DNA of 64,000 nucleotides, taken from GWE2-40-63 sp050251815 (GTDB taxonomy: Bacteria; Bacteroidota; Bacteroidia; Bacteroidales; SZUA-534). The translations under genes and the position numbers were made by a program. Below are positions 16,489 to 25,955 of this stretch, one piece after another (positions within the stretch are counted from its first letter, which is position 1; the number at the start of each line of letters is the position of its first letter). The notes beneath the pieces are model-generated. The model saw only the letters and a list, made by a program, of their open reading frames with translations, had not been told where the DNA came from and searched no databases. The stretch covers positions 32,196 through 96,195 of the forward strand of contig JBFWMB010000008.1 in assembly GCA_050251815.1 (NCBI GenBank), in the 5' to 3' direction.

Positions 16489-17772
16489 ATGACAACAAAA
16501 AACACCCATATAGCCACCCGCGCGGTTCAGAGTGGTTACGAACCTAAAAATGCCGAACCCCGCGTAGCCGGAATTATTCAAAGCACCACCTATAAGTTTG
16601 ACACCGCCGAGCAAATTGCCGACGTGTTCGACTTAAAAGATACCGCTCACATTTATTCGCGCATCAGCAACCCCACAGTAAGCCAGCTCGAAGAAAAAAT
16701 TACCGCGCTCGAGGGCGGAACCGGGGCCCTGGCGCTGGCATCGGGACATGCCGCCGTATCGCTGGCCATTCTGAACCTGTGTAGTGCCGGCCATCATTTT
16801 GTAGCGGCCAAATCGCTTTACGGCGGAACCATCAACTTGTTTTCGAACACGCTGAAGCGCTACGGCATTAGCTGTACTTTTGTCGATCAGGATGCCCCGC
16901 TGAGTGAATTGCAAAAGGCCATTCAGGACAACACCCGTTTAATTTTTGCCGAAAGCCTGACCAATCCGGGAATGGAAGTGCTCGATTTTGAAAAATTCAG
17001 TCACCTGGCAAAAAACAATCAACTGCCGCTGATTATCGACAACACATTCCCCACACCGGTGCTTTGCCAGCCTTTTGAACACGGAGCCCATATTGTTATT
17101 CACAGCACTACTAAGTTCATCGACGGGCATGCCACCAGCGTGGGCGGAGTAATTGTTGATGGTGGAAACTTTAACTGGGACAATGGAAAATTCCCCGAGT
17201 TTACCACCCCCGACGAGAGTTATCATGGTGTACGCTATGCCTTCGATTTTAAGGACATCCCTTTTGTGGTGAAAGCCCGCACCCAGTTGCTGCGCGACTT
17301 TGGTCCCTGCCTTTCGCCGTTTAATGCCTTTCTTACGTATCACGGGTGCCAGACCCTGGCCCTGCGTATGGAACGCCATAGCAGCAACACCCTGCAACTG
17401 GCCCAATGGCTCGAAAAACAAAAAGAAGTGGATTGGGTACGCTTTCCCGATTTGAAATCGAGCCCTTATCATAAACTGGCTAAACGCTACCTGCCCGGAG
17501 GTTCCAGCGGGGTACTCGCTTTTGGTTTCAAAGGCGGTTTTGAGGAAACCAAACAGCTTATCAATCGCTTAAAACTGGCCAAACTGGTGGTTCATGTGGG
17601 CGACATCCGCACCAGCGTGGTTCACCCGGCCAGCATGACACACCGCCAATTAAGCGAAGACCAACTGCTCGACATTAAGATTACCCCCAACCTGATTCGC
17701 GTATCGGTGGGTATTGAACACATTGACGATATAATTGCTGATTTTAAACAAGCCTTTTCAATTAACAATTAG
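16489..17772 (+). CDS. metY: O-acetylhomoserine sulfhydrylase / aminocarboxypropyltransferase
   Basis: PLP enzyme of the Cys/Met metabolism family that makes homocysteine from O-acetylhomoserine and sulfide. The 427-residue protein begins MTTKNTHIATRAVQSGYEP (ATG 16489; the frame is open to 16447, but those codons lie in the leader). Visible are GGTGALALASGHAA, SLYGGTINLF, IDNTFPTPVLCQP and the PLP-lysine motif HSTTKFIDGHATSVGG. The C-terminus ends with the family pattern IRVSVGIEHIDDIIADF. It is the first structural gene after the SAM-I riboswitch, with metX following. Confidence 0.95.
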   Translation: MTTKNTHIATRAVQSGYEPKNAEPRVAGIIQSTTYKFDTAEQIADVFDLKDTAHIYSRISNPTVSQLEEKITALEGGTGALALASGHAAVSLAILNLCSAGHHFVAAKSLYGGTINLFSNTLKRYGISCTFVDQDAPLSELQKAIQDNTRLIFAESLTNPGMEVLDFEKFSHLAKNNQLPLIIDNTFPTPVLCQPFEHGAHIVIHSTTKFIDGHATSVGGVIVDGGNFNWDNGKFPEFTTPDESYHGVRYAFDFKDIPFVVKARTQLLRDFGPCLSPFNAFLTYHGCQTLALRMERHSSNTLQLAQWLEKQKEVDWVRFPDLKSSPYHKLAKRYLPGGSSGVLAFGFKGGFEETKQLINRLKLAKLVVHVGDIRTSVVHPASMTHRQLSEDQLLDIKITPNLIRVSVGIEHIDDIIADFKQAFSINN

Positions 17773-17893
17773 CAATGAGTAATGAACAATAGTCTTCAGT
17801 GGTCAGTTTGCAGTTTGCAGCCAACAGTTGAAACAGACAAACGAAAGCGGTGCAAGCAGTTACCTGTAATGGAAAGCTAGAACATTATACACC

Positions 17894-17927
17894 GCAAAAG
17901 GCGGCAGGCTGCAAAAGGCGGCAGGCC
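17894..17927 (+). repeat. Two tandem 17-bp units between metY and metX
   Basis: GCAAAAGGCGGCAGGCT is followed at once by GCAAAAGGCGGCAGGCC. The rest of the 220-base gap holds other short duplications (CAGTTTG twice near 17816) and no gene. Confidence 0.7.
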
Positions 17928-17992
17928 ACAAATTGCCCGTCGTTTACAACGGACATTTAATCATTCGAATTCATTCTTAAGAAACAAAAAAC

Positions 17993-19072
17993 ATGGAAGC
18001 AACAGATACCGAGTGTTTGATAAAGTCAGAATTTCTCTCGCACGACGGAGGGAAAAATGTAAAATACCTGAAACACACGCAGGAATTTAAACTGGAAAAC
18101 GGAGCGGTTTTGCCGGAAGTGGAAATTGCGTACACCACCTACGGCACACTTAATCGTGAACAAAACAATGTGGTGTGGATGTGCCATGCTTTTACGGCAA
18201 ATGCCGATCCAGTGGATTGGTGGCCGGGAATGGTGGGCCCGGGGCATTTTTTTGATCCCGAACACTATTTTATTGTGTGTGCCAATATTCTGGGTTCCTG
18301 TTACGGAAGCACCGGTCCATTATCACTTAACCCGCTAACCGGAACGCCTTACTATCTCGATTTTCCGCAGGTCACTGTGCGCGATCAGGTGAAAGCTCAC
18401 GAAATATTGTGCGAACACCTGGGCATCGATAAAATTCATCTGGTGCTGGGTTGTTCCATTGGAGGACATCAGGCCCTGGAGTGGACCATTTCAAATCCCG
18501 ATTTGTTCGAACATGCCATTTATGTAGCCACCAACGCCATAAACACGCCCTGGGTAACAGCCTTTAACGAAAGTCAGCGCCTGGCCATTGAGGCTGACCC
18601 TACATTTTTTGAGAAACGTCCCGATGGCGGAGCCCGGGGAATGAAAGCGGCGCGAAGCATAGCACTTATCAGCTATCGTAACCCGAATGCCTACAATAAA
18701 ACCCAGGCCGAAGACGACCCGGAAAAAACCGACGGATACCGGGCCAGCTCATACCAGGCTTATCAGGGCGACAAACTGGTAAAGCGCTTTAACGCCTATT
18801 CGTATTATTACTTAAGCAAGGCACTCGATTCGCACAACGTAGGTCGCGCTCGCGGTGGATACAAAGCAGCTTTAAGTAGAATTACCGCTAAAACGCTGGT
18901 GATATCCATCGATACCGACCTCTTGTTTTCGCCCGACGATCAGCAACTGATACACCAGAACATTCCGGGAAGTCGGCTCGAAGTGCTCGAATCGTTTTAC
19001 GGCCATGATGGTTTTCTGCTGGAATTTGAGAAACAAAACCGGATATATGCCGATTTTTTAAACGCAGATTAA
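17993..19072 (+). CDS. metX: Homoserine O-acetyltransferase
   Basis: An alpha/beta-hydrolase-fold enzyme that transfers acetyl from acetyl-CoA to homoserine, the committed step to methionine. The 359-residue protein shows the oxyanion-side segment CHAFTANADPVDWWPGMVGPG, LGSCYGSTGPLSLNP and the nucleophile elbow LGCSIGGHQALEW (GxSxG type). Asp in SIDTDLLFSP and His in YGHDGFLLE complete the triad. There is no CBS-domain extension. It supplies the substrate of MetY upstream. Confidence 0.95.
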   Translation: MEATDTECLIKSEFLSHDGGKNVKYLKHTQEFKLENGAVLPEVEIAYTTYGTLNREQNNVVWMCHAFTANADPVDWWPGMVGPGHFFDPEHYFIVCANILGSCYGSTGPLSLNPLTGTPYYLDFPQVTVRDQVKAHEILCEHLGIDKIHLVLGCSIGGHQALEWTISNPDLFEHAIYVATNAINTPWVTAFNESQRLAIEADPTFFEKRPDGGARGMKAARSIALISYRNPNAYNKTQAEDDPEKTDGYRASSYQAYQGDKLVKRFNAYSYYYLSKALDSHNVGRARGGYKAALSRITAKTLVISIDTDLLFSPDDQQLIHQNIPGSRLEVLESFYGHDGFLLEFEKQNRIYADFLNAD

Positions 19073-19094
19073 ATTCAAAAACACGAAGAACAAC

Positions 19095-20297
19095 ATGAGT
19101 ACACAAATAAATATAGGATTGATTGGCTTTGGCACCGTAGGCAGAGGGCTCTACGAAGTGCTCGAAAAGTCGCCCAACGACCGGGTGGCCATTAAAAAAA
19201 TCTGTATTAAAGATGCAGACAAACAGCGGGAGCTTCCTCAGGAATATTTTACCACCGATGCCGATTCGCTATTAAATGACCCCTCGCTTAACCTGATTGT
19301 TGAGCTGATTGACGATGCCGATGCAGCTTACGATTTGGTAACCTCGGCCCTGGCAAAAGGGAAATCGGTGGTGTCGGGCAATAAAAAGATGATTGCCACC
19401 CACCTTACCGAACTGATTGAATTGCAAAAAACTTACGGAACCGCTTTGCTTTACGATGCCTCGGCTTGCGGAAGCATTCCGGTAATCCGTAACCTCGAAG
19501 AATATTACGACAACGATTTGCTTAAATCGATAACCGGCATCTTAAATGGTTCGTCGAATTTTATTCTGACGCGTATCTTTAACGACAAAATGGATTACCA
19601 TACCGCCTTAAAACTGGCTCAGGATTTAGGTTTTGCTGAAAGCAATCCCCTGTTCGATGTCGAAGGCTTCGACAGTTTATACAAGCTGGTGATTCTTGCT
19701 GTACATGGGTTTGGCACGGTAATAAATCCCGATGAGGTATTGAACTACGGCATTTCAAACATTTCGGATTTTGACATACAGTATGCCCGCGAGAAAGGCT
19801 ATCGCATAAAACTGGTGGCTCAGGTAACTAAAATCAATAAAAATGAAATTACCTTGTATGTGCTTCCCCGTCTGGTAACCAAGGACAAATACATTTACAG
19901 TGTCGAAGACGAGTTTAACGGAGTAGTGATTCAGGGCGAAGCCTACGATAAGCAATTTATGTTCGGGAAGGGTGCCGGAGCACACCCCACGGGTTCGGCA
20001 GTACTTTCAGACATTACAGCCCGCTTACACAATTACCGCTACGAATACAAAAAGCAAAAGTATTTTAACGTGCCAAAATACAGCACCAACCATACATTAA
20101 GCGTATATTTGCGCTATACAAATCCGGTGGACTTAAACCTTTTTGATTTTGAACAAATTCAGGAAAGGTATACCTCGGAACAAAACAACTATGTTATTGG
20201 TACCATTAAACTCGACCAACTGATTAAGCTGAAAAACACTCTCCCTAAACTGGATGTGTTTCTAGCTTATTTGGGCGATTTGGTAAACACCTATTAA
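19095..20297 (+). CDS. hom: Homoserine dehydrogenase
   Basis: Reduces aspartate semialdehyde to homoserine with NAD(P)H. The 400-residue monofunctional enzyme has the Rossmann motif IGLIGFGTVGRGLYEVL, SGNKKMIATH with the conserved Lys, and the catalytic core (ACGSIPVIRNLEEYY, TGILNGSSNFILTRI, AESNPLFDVEGFDS). The last 80 or so residues may be a small regulatory domain, not clearly ACT. It follows metX by 22 bases. No fused aspartokinase domain is present. Confidence 0.94.
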   Translation: MSTQINIGLIGFGTVGRGLYEVLEKSPNDRVAIKKICIKDADKQRELPQEYFTTDADSLLNDPSLNLIVELIDDADAAYDLVTSALAKGKSVVSGNKKMIATHLTELIELQKTYGTALLYDASACGSIPVIRNLEEYYDNDLLKSITGILNGSSNFILTRIFNDKMDYHTALKLAQDLGFAESNPLFDVEGFDSLYKLVILAVHGFGTVINPDEVLNYGISNISDFDIQYAREKGYRIKLVAQVTKINKNEITLYVLPRLVTKDKYIYSVEDEFNGVVIQGEAYDKQFMFGKGAGAHPTGSAVLSDITARLHNYRYEYKKQKYFNVPKYSTNHTLSVYLRYTNPVDLNLFDFEQIQERYTSEQNNYVIGTIKLDQLIKLKNTLPKLDVFLAYLGDLVNTY

Positions 20298-20357
20298 AAG
20301 GTAAGGTAAAAATTAAAACAATTGATAAGAAGTGTTTATTGATGAAGTTAAAAGATT

Positions 20358-20458
20358 AGAACGCGGATAACGCAGATGCAAGCACCGCGGATTTAAAATC
20401 ATAAAAATCAGCTAAAATCGGCGCTTTCGCGAAGCAAAATCCGCACCATCAGCGTTCT
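20358..20458. repeat. Left copy of palindromic repeat flanking the GxxExxY gene
   Basis: About 100 bp beginning AGAACGCGGAT and ending ATCAGCGTTCT, so the ends are inverted (AGAACGC / GCGTTCT). Inside, GCGGATTT is matched by AAATCCGC, and GGCGCTTTCGCGAAGC forms an inner hairpin. It is a direct-orientation partner of the copy at 20889-20980. Confidence 0.8.
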
Positions 20459-20492
20459 ATAGTCACAGAGAATAATCCAAAAAATTAATACA

Positions 20493-20885
20493 ATGCCTTT
20501 AAAACATCAGGAATTATCAGAGCAGCTAATAAGAACCTTTTTCGATGTTTACAATGAATTGGGATATGGTTTTCTTGAGAAAGTTTATCAAAATGCGATG
20601 TATGTTGAGTTGAAATCCCGGGGATATTATGTTGAAGCACACAAACAATTAAAAGTATATTATAAAAATGTGGAAGTAGGTGAATATTATCCCGACTTAA
20701 TTGTTGATGATAAAATAATTATCGAACTTAAGGCTGCCGAATATCTGGTACAGGAAAACGAAGCTCAATTAATAAACTATTTGAAGGCTACCGATATTGA
20801 GGTTGGTTTACTGTTTAATTTTGGAAAGAAGCCTGAATTTAAAAGAAAAGTATTTGAAACAGCCAGAAGTATTAAAAAAAAATAA
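20493..20885 (+). CDS. GxxExxY family protein (PD-(D/E)xK-like)
   Basis: A 130-residue protein with the name-giving motif GYGFLEKVYQNAM near residue 23-35, and a strand pattern YYPDLIVDDKIIIELKA (about 66-82) that resembles a PD-(D/E)xK nuclease core (Asp..., Glu-x-Lys). No activity is established for the family as far as I know. The gene is bracketed by two about 95-bp repeats in the same orientation, 34 bases before its ATG and 3 bases after its stop, and sits inside the met cluster between hom and metH. This looks like an inserted cassette rather than a methionine gene. Confidence 0.85.
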   Translation: MPLKHQELSEQLIRTFFDVYNELGYGFLEKVYQNAMYVELKSRGYYVEAHKQLKVYYKNVEVGEYYPDLIVDDKIIIELKAAEYLVQENEAQLINYLKATDIEVGLLFNFGKKPEFKRKVFETARSIKKK

Positions 20886-20888
20886 CAA

Positions 20889-20980
20889 AACGCGGATGCA
20901 AGCAACGCGGATTTAATTACAAAAAAGATCAGCGAATATCAGCGCTTTCGCGATAGCGAAATCCGCGGCATCGGCGTTCT
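20889..20980. repeat. Right copy of palindromic repeat flanking the GxxExxY gene
   Basis: About 92 bp, AACGCGGATGCAAGC at its start and CATCGGCGTTCT at its end. It aligns with the left copy along its whole length (shared GCGGATTTAA, ATCAGC, GCGCTTTCGCGA, AAATCCGC, GCGTTCTA), with an 8-base gap and scattered changes. Confidence 0.8.
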
Positions 20981-21014
20981 AAAAAAATTTTTGAATAAAT
21001 AAAAAATACACACC

Positions 21015-24000
21015 ATGTCACATCAGAAAACTCAGATAGAAGAATTAATTAAAAAGCGTATTTTGGTGCTCGACGGAGCTACCGGAACCATGATACAGCG
21101 CTACAAACTCAGCGAAGAAGACTTCCGGGGCGAGGAATTTAAAAACCATCCTGCCGATTTAAAAGGGAATAACGATTTATTGTCGCTTACCCGCCCCGAC
21201 ATTTGTAAAGAAATACACCAAAAGTTTTTGGAGGCCGGTTCCGATATTATTGAAACCAACACCTTTAATTCAACCCGCATTTCGCAAGCCGATTACTCCA
21301 TGGAACCCCTGGTTCGCCGCATCAATGTGGCTGCTGCAAAAAACGCCTGCGAAATGGCCGACAAGTATACCGCCATGAACCCCGACAAACCTCGCTTTGT
21401 TGCTGGTTCCATGGGCCCAACCAATAAAACCGCTTCCATCTCGCCCGACGTGAACGATCCCTCAAAACGTTCCATTACCTGGGATCAGCTGGTGGATGCC
21501 TACCAGGAACAAGCCGAAGGGTTGATTGAAGGTGGTGTGGACCTGCTGCTGATTGAAACCGTATTTGATATTCTGAACGCCAAAGCCGCTTACGTGGGCG
21601 TGCTGAATGCTTTCGAAAAATTCAATACCAAACTTCCGGTAATGATGTCGGTTACCATTGCCGATAAAAGCGGACGCACCCTTTCGGGACAAACCGTAGA
21701 GGCTTTCATTATTTCGCTTTCGCACATGGATTTATTGAGCATCGGGCTGAACTGCAGCTTTGGTGCCGAAGGCTTGCGTCCTTACCTGGAGGAACTGGCA
21801 GCCAAATCGCCCTGGTACATTTCAGTGTATCCCAATGCCGGATTACCCAATCAGTTGGGCGAATACGACGAGTTGCCCCGGACCATGGCGCATCAGATTC
21901 AGTATTTCCTCGACAACAACCTGCTAAACATTGTTGGCGGGTGCTGTGGAACCACTCCCGAACACATTAAAGCGATAGCCGAAATTACAAAAGGGTACCA
22001 GCCCCATCAGAAAACAGCAATAAAAACGGCTACCCGCTTAAGCGGACTGGAGCCCCTGATAATTACTCCCGAAATTAATTTTGTGAATGTGGGCGAACGT
22101 ACCAATGTTTCGGGCTCCATTAAATTTGCCCGGCTCATACGCGAAAAAAAATACGACGAAGCGCTCAGCATCGCCCGTAATCAGGTAGATGGCGGCGCCC
22201 AGATTATTGACGTTAATCTTGACGACGGCTTGTTGGATGCAGTGAGCGAGATGACCACCTTTTTGAATTACATTGTTTCAGAACCCGAAATTTCGCGCCT
22301 TCCCATCATGATCGATTCATCGAAATGGGAAGCGCTTGAAGCTGGTTTAAAAGTGTTGCAGGGAAAAGCCATAGTGAACTCCATCAGTTTAAAGGATGGG
22401 GAAGCCGACTTTATTAAAAAAGCAAAACTGGTCCGTAAATATGGAGCGGCAGCAGTAATTATGGCTTTTGACGAAGAAGGTCAGGCCGTAACTTCTGATC
22501 GTAAAAATGCCATTTGTAAACGGGCTTACGATATTTGGGTGCATCAGCTGGGTTTTCCACCTGAGGATATTATTTTCGATCCAAACATTCTGGCCATTGC
22601 CACCGGAATGGAAGAACACGACAATTATGCTGTGGAGTTCATTAAAACAGTTACCTGGATTAAACAGAACCTGCCTCATGCGAAAATCAGCGGAGGCCTG
22701 AGCAACCTTTCGTTCAGCTTCCGCGGAAACAATACCGTGCGCGAGGCCATGCACTCGGTGTTTTTGTATTACGCCATTAAAGAAGGCATGGACATGGCCA
22801 TCCTAAATCCCGGAATGATTCAGATTTACGACGATATTCCAAAAGACTTGCTTACGTTGGTCGAAGATGTGGTGCTGAACCGCAAACCCAATGCCGGTGA
22901 AAAACTGATAGAATTTGCCGAAACGGTAAAAAACGATGGGAAAGAAGTGGTAAAAACAGAAGCCTGGCGCGAGAAACCACTTGAAGAACGGCTCTCTTAT
23001 TCACTTATGAAAGGGATAAATGAATACCTGCATCAGGATTTGAATGAAGCATTGGGAAAATATTCTCCCACACTTAAAATAATTGAAGGGCCGTTGATGG
23101 ATGGCATGAACCTGGTGGGCGACCTGTTTGGCGAAGGCAAAATGTTTCTACCGCAAGTGGTTAAAACTGCACGGGTAATGAAACAGGCTGTAGCTTTTCT
23201 GCAACCCTATATTGAAGCCGAACAGGAAGGCGGAACAAGCGGTGAGCGTACCTACGTAGGAAAAGTACAACTGGCTACCGTAAAAGGTGACGTGCACGAC
23301 ATTGGTAAAAATATTGTCAACGTGGTTTTGGCCTGCAACAATTACGACACCATCGACCTTGGGGTAATGACTCCCTGCGAGACCATATTAAATAGCGCCC
23401 GTGAAAACAAGGTCGACATAATTGCGTGCAGTGGTTTAATAACTCCGTCGTTAGACGAAATGGTGCATGTAGCTAAAGAAATGGAAAAAGCAGGCTTCAC
23501 CATTCCTCTGTTTGTTGGTGGTGCAACCACATCGAAGATTCATACCGCGCTCAAAATCGATCCGCATTACAGCGGCCCGGTAATTCATTCAAAAGATGCT
23601 TCGGAAGCGGTAAAAATGATGAACGAGGTAATGAATAAAACCACGGGTGAAGCTTTTTGCCAATCGTTAAAAGAGGAATATGCAAAAATCCGTCGCAATT
23701 ACGGAAAAACTGCCAAACCCTTGTTAAGTCTGCCCGAAGCCCGGGCTAAAAAGATGCCGTTTAACCTTATGGAATCGGCTATTGTAAAGCCAAATAAACT
23801 CGGGTTAATGCAAATTGAAGACTTCGATTTATCGGAAATTCGTCAGTACATCGACTGGACTTTCTTCTTTATCTCGTGGGACTTTAAAGGGAAATTTCCG
23901 CAACTGCTCGAAGATCCTGAAAAAGGAGAAGAAGCACGGAAACTTTATAACGAGGCCAACCAGATGATTGATGAGATTATTGCCGAAAAATCGCTGCGTG

Positions 24001-24692
24001 CCAATGCCATGGTTGGTTTGTATCCGGCCAACAGTCAGGGCGACGACATCATTATTTACGATCCGGAAGACGACACCAAAGAGATTGCCCGTTACCACAG
24101 CTTACGTCAACAAAACCCGGCACCAAACAGTGAATACTGTTATGCGTTGGCCGATTTTGTTGCACCGGTAGCTTCGGGTGTTAAAGATTATGTGGGTGCT
24201 TTTGCTGCCACAGCCGGCATCAACATTGAGAAAAAACTGGAGGAATACAAAGCAAAGAACGACGATTACCAGGCCATTCTGTTAAAATATGTAGCCGATC
24301 GTCTGGCTGAAGCATTCACCGAATTGCTGCACATAAAAATTCGCCGCGAATGGTGGGGCTATGTTCCGCAGGAAGAAATAAGCTTTGATGATTTGCTGGC
24401 CATGAAATACCGGGGAATTCGTCCGGCCATTGGTTATCCGGCATGTCCCGAACATACGGAAAAAGGCATGTTGTTCCAGCTAATTCAGGCTGATAAAGCG
24501 GGCATAAGTTTAACAGAAAACTTTGCCATGTATCCAAATGCTGCCGTATCGGGTTTGGTTTTTGCGCATCCCAAATCGCATTATTTTGGTGTGGGTAAAA
24601 TTGGCCGCGACCAGGTGGAAGATTATGCCAAACGTAAAGGTTGGGATCTTGCCACTGCCGAAAAATGGCTGGGAACCTTATTGAATTATTAA
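21015..24692 (+). CDS. metH: Methionine synthase, cobalamin-dependent
   Basis: Transfers methyl from 5-methyltetrahydrofolate to homocysteine through B12. At 1225 residues it is full-length with all modules: the homocysteine domain (LDGATGTMIQRYKLSEEDF; zinc Cys in GLNCSFGAEG and VGGCCGTTPEH), the pterin-binding domain (NVGERTNVSGSIKFARLI), the B12 cap and Rossmann domains with the His ligand in KGDVHDIGKNIVNVVL, and the C-terminal AdoMet reactivation domain (RGIRPAIGYPACPEHTEK). It needs cobalamin, made or imported elsewhere. Placed after the GxxExxY insertion and before metF. Confidence 0.97.
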   Translation: MSHQKTQIEELIKKRILVLDGATGTMIQRYKLSEEDFRGEEFKNHPADLKGNNDLLSLTRPDICKEIHQKFLEAGSDIIETNTFNSTRISQADYSMEPLVRRINVAAAKNACEMADKYTAMNPDKPRFVAGSMGPTNKTASISPDVNDPSKRSITWDQLVDAYQEQAEGLIEGGVDLLLIETVFDILNAKAAYVGVLNAFEKFNTKLPVMMSVTIADKSGRTLSGQTVEAFIISLSHMDLLSIGLNCSFGAEGLRPYLEELAAKSPWYISVYPNAGLPNQLGEYDELPRTMAHQIQYFLDNNLLNIVGGCCGTTPEHIKAIAEITKGYQPHQKTAIKTATRLSGLEPLIITPEINFVNVGERTNVSGSIKFARLIREKKYDEALSIARNQVDGGAQIIDVNLDDGLLDAVSEMTTFLNYIVSEPEISRLPIMIDSSKWEALEAGLKVLQGKAIVNSISLKDGEADFIKKAKLVRKYGAAAVIMAFDEEGQAVTSDRKNAICKRAYDIWVHQLGFPPEDIIFDPNILAIATGMEEHDNYAVEFIKTVTWIKQNLPHAKISGGLSNLSFSFRGNNTVREAMHSVFLYYAIKEGMDMAILNPGMIQIYDDIPKDLLTLVEDVVLNRKPNAGEKLIEFAETVKNDGKEVVKTEAWREKPLEERLSYSLMKGINEYLHQDLNEALGKYSPTLKIIEGPLMDGMNLVGDLFGEGKMFLPQVVKTARVMKQAVAFLQPYIEAEQEGGTSGERTYVGKVQLATVKGDVHDIGKNIVNVVLACNNYDTIDLGVMTPCETILNSARENKVDIIACSGLITPSLDEMVHVAKEMEKAGFTIPLFVGGATTSKIHTALKIDPHYSGPVIHSKDASEAVKMMNEVMNKTTGEAFCQSLKEEYAKIRRNYGKTAKPLLSLPEARAKKMPFNLMESAIVKPNKLGLMQIEDFDLSEIRQYIDWTFFFISWDFKGKFPQLLEDPEKGEEARKLYNEANQMIDEIIAEKSLRANAMVGLYPANSQGDDIIIYDPEDDTKEIARYHSLRQQNPAPNSEYCYALADFVAPVASGVKDYVGAFAATAGINIEKKLEEYKAKNDDYQAILLKYVADRLAEAFTELLHIKIRREWWGYVPQEEISFDDLLAMKYRGIRPAIGYPACPEHTEKGMLFQLIQADKAGISLTENFAMYPNAAVSGLVFAHPKSHYFGVGKIGRDQVEDYAKRKGWDLATAEKWLGTLLNY

Positions 24693-24719
24693 AATCGTAT
24701 GAAGTAAATGGCTTGACCC

Positions 24720-24755
24720 GTTCATCATTTTTTTCTTTCGGAAAAAATGATGAAC
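24720..24755. repeat. 36-base palindrome after metH
   Basis: GTTCATCATTTTTT (from 24720) pairs with AAAAAATGATGAAC (to 24755), leaving a small loop around TTTCGG. A near-perfect stem of 14 or more bp, AT-rich, in the 124-base metH-metF gap. It could be a weak terminator or a processing site. Confidence 0.6.
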
Positions 24756-24816
24756 TTAGGGTGGCTATCGCATAAAATGCATCCATGGAAAGCTTATCAA
24801 ACTTATTGAATTAACA

Positions 24817-25770
24817 GTGAAAGTAATAGATCTCATTAATCAGCGGGAAAAAACACTTTTTTCCATCGAAATAGTACCTCCTTTGCGGGGAAACAATATT
24901 GAAGCTATTTATAAACGTATTGATCAGCTTATTGAATTTGATCCGGCGTTTATCAACATTACCTATCATAAGGATGAAGCCACTTATACCCAGTTAAAGA
25001 ACGGGAAAATTGTAAAGCGTACCCTTTCAAAACGACCGGGAACGGTAGCACTTACCGCATCGATAATGAATAAATACAAGGTTGAAGTGGTTCCCCACCT
25101 GACCTGCGGAGGTTTTACGCGCGACCAGGCTGAAAATGCACTGATTGACTTTAACTTTTTGGGTATTGAAAACCTTTTGGTTTTGCAGGGCGATGCCGGA
25201 CGCGGTCAGGATGTTTTTATTCCCGAACCTGAAGGCCATCGTTATGCTGTGCAATTGGTTGAGCAGGTAATGAACATGAATCGGGGAAAATATCTTGACG
25301 AAAATCTGGAACAGGGAAACCCTTCGAATTTTTGCGTGGGCGTTGCCGGATATCCCGAAAAACATTATGCAGCAGCCAGCATCGATTCCGATATTCAGTA
25401 CCTGAAAGCCAAGGTATTGGCCGGAGCCGATTATATTGTTACCCAGATGTTTTTCGACAACAAATACTACTACGATTTTGTAGCCAAATGTCGGGCCGAA
25501 GGAATTGATGTCCCAATTATTCCCGGTCTAAAACCCATTGCTTTAATAAACCAGGTTGATGTGCTGCCAAAAATATTCCACACCGAAATTCCCGAATCAC
25601 TAAGTAAAGAAATTCGAAAATGCCGTGATAACAAAGAAGCACTTGAAATTGGAACCCGCTGGACCATTGAACAAGCACGCGACCTGATGAAAAACGGTGC
25701 GCCGGTTTTACATTTTTATACCCTGGGGGCAGGCAGCAGCATACGCAAAATTGCCAAAGAAATATTTTAG
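24817..25770 (+). CDS. metF: 5,10-methylenetetrahydrofolate reductase
   Basis: Flavoenzyme that makes 5-methyltetrahydrofolate, the methyl donor for MetH. The 317-residue TIM-barrel protein shows FSIEIVPPLRGNNIEAIYKR (family FEFFPP position), FINITYHKDEATY, PHLTCGGFTRDQAENAL, LVLQGDAGRG, and ADYIVTQMFFDNKYYYDFV. The start is taken as the first codon of VKVIDLINQREKTLFSIE, a GTG at 24817, since no ATG lies close. It completes the met cluster. Confidence 0.94.
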   Translation: MKVIDLINQREKTLFSIEIVPPLRGNNIEAIYKRIDQLIEFDPAFINITYHKDEATYTQLKNGKIVKRTLSKRPGTVALTASIMNKYKVEVVPHLTCGGFTRDQAENALIDFNFLGIENLLVLQGDAGRGQDVFIPEPEGHRYAVQLVEQVMNMNRGKYLDENLEQGNPSNFCVGVAGYPEKHYAAASIDSDIQYLKAKVLAGADYIVTQMFFDNKYYYDFVAKCRAEGIDVPIIPGLKPIALINQVDVLPKIFHTEIPESLSKEIRKCRDNKEALEIGTRWTIEQARDLMKNGAPVLHFYTLGAGSSIRKIAKEIF

Positions 25771-25955
25771 CATTGAAAAAAACAAATTGAAACAAGTTGG
25801 TTGATTAAAAACGCTAGTACACCAACCCCTGTAATACCATTTGGTGAAGCTTACCTAACCAATATCGAAAAAAAACAAAAAATAATTGAGCTTTAGAGAA
25901 TAAGGTATTGCTTTTGCATCTAAATTTGCCCCCTTCAAATCAAAAGCTTTTTATT

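Noticed and set aside
16939..17472. 177-codon minus-strand ORF opposite metY
   Set aside because: Antisense shadow of MetY PLP-domain codons.
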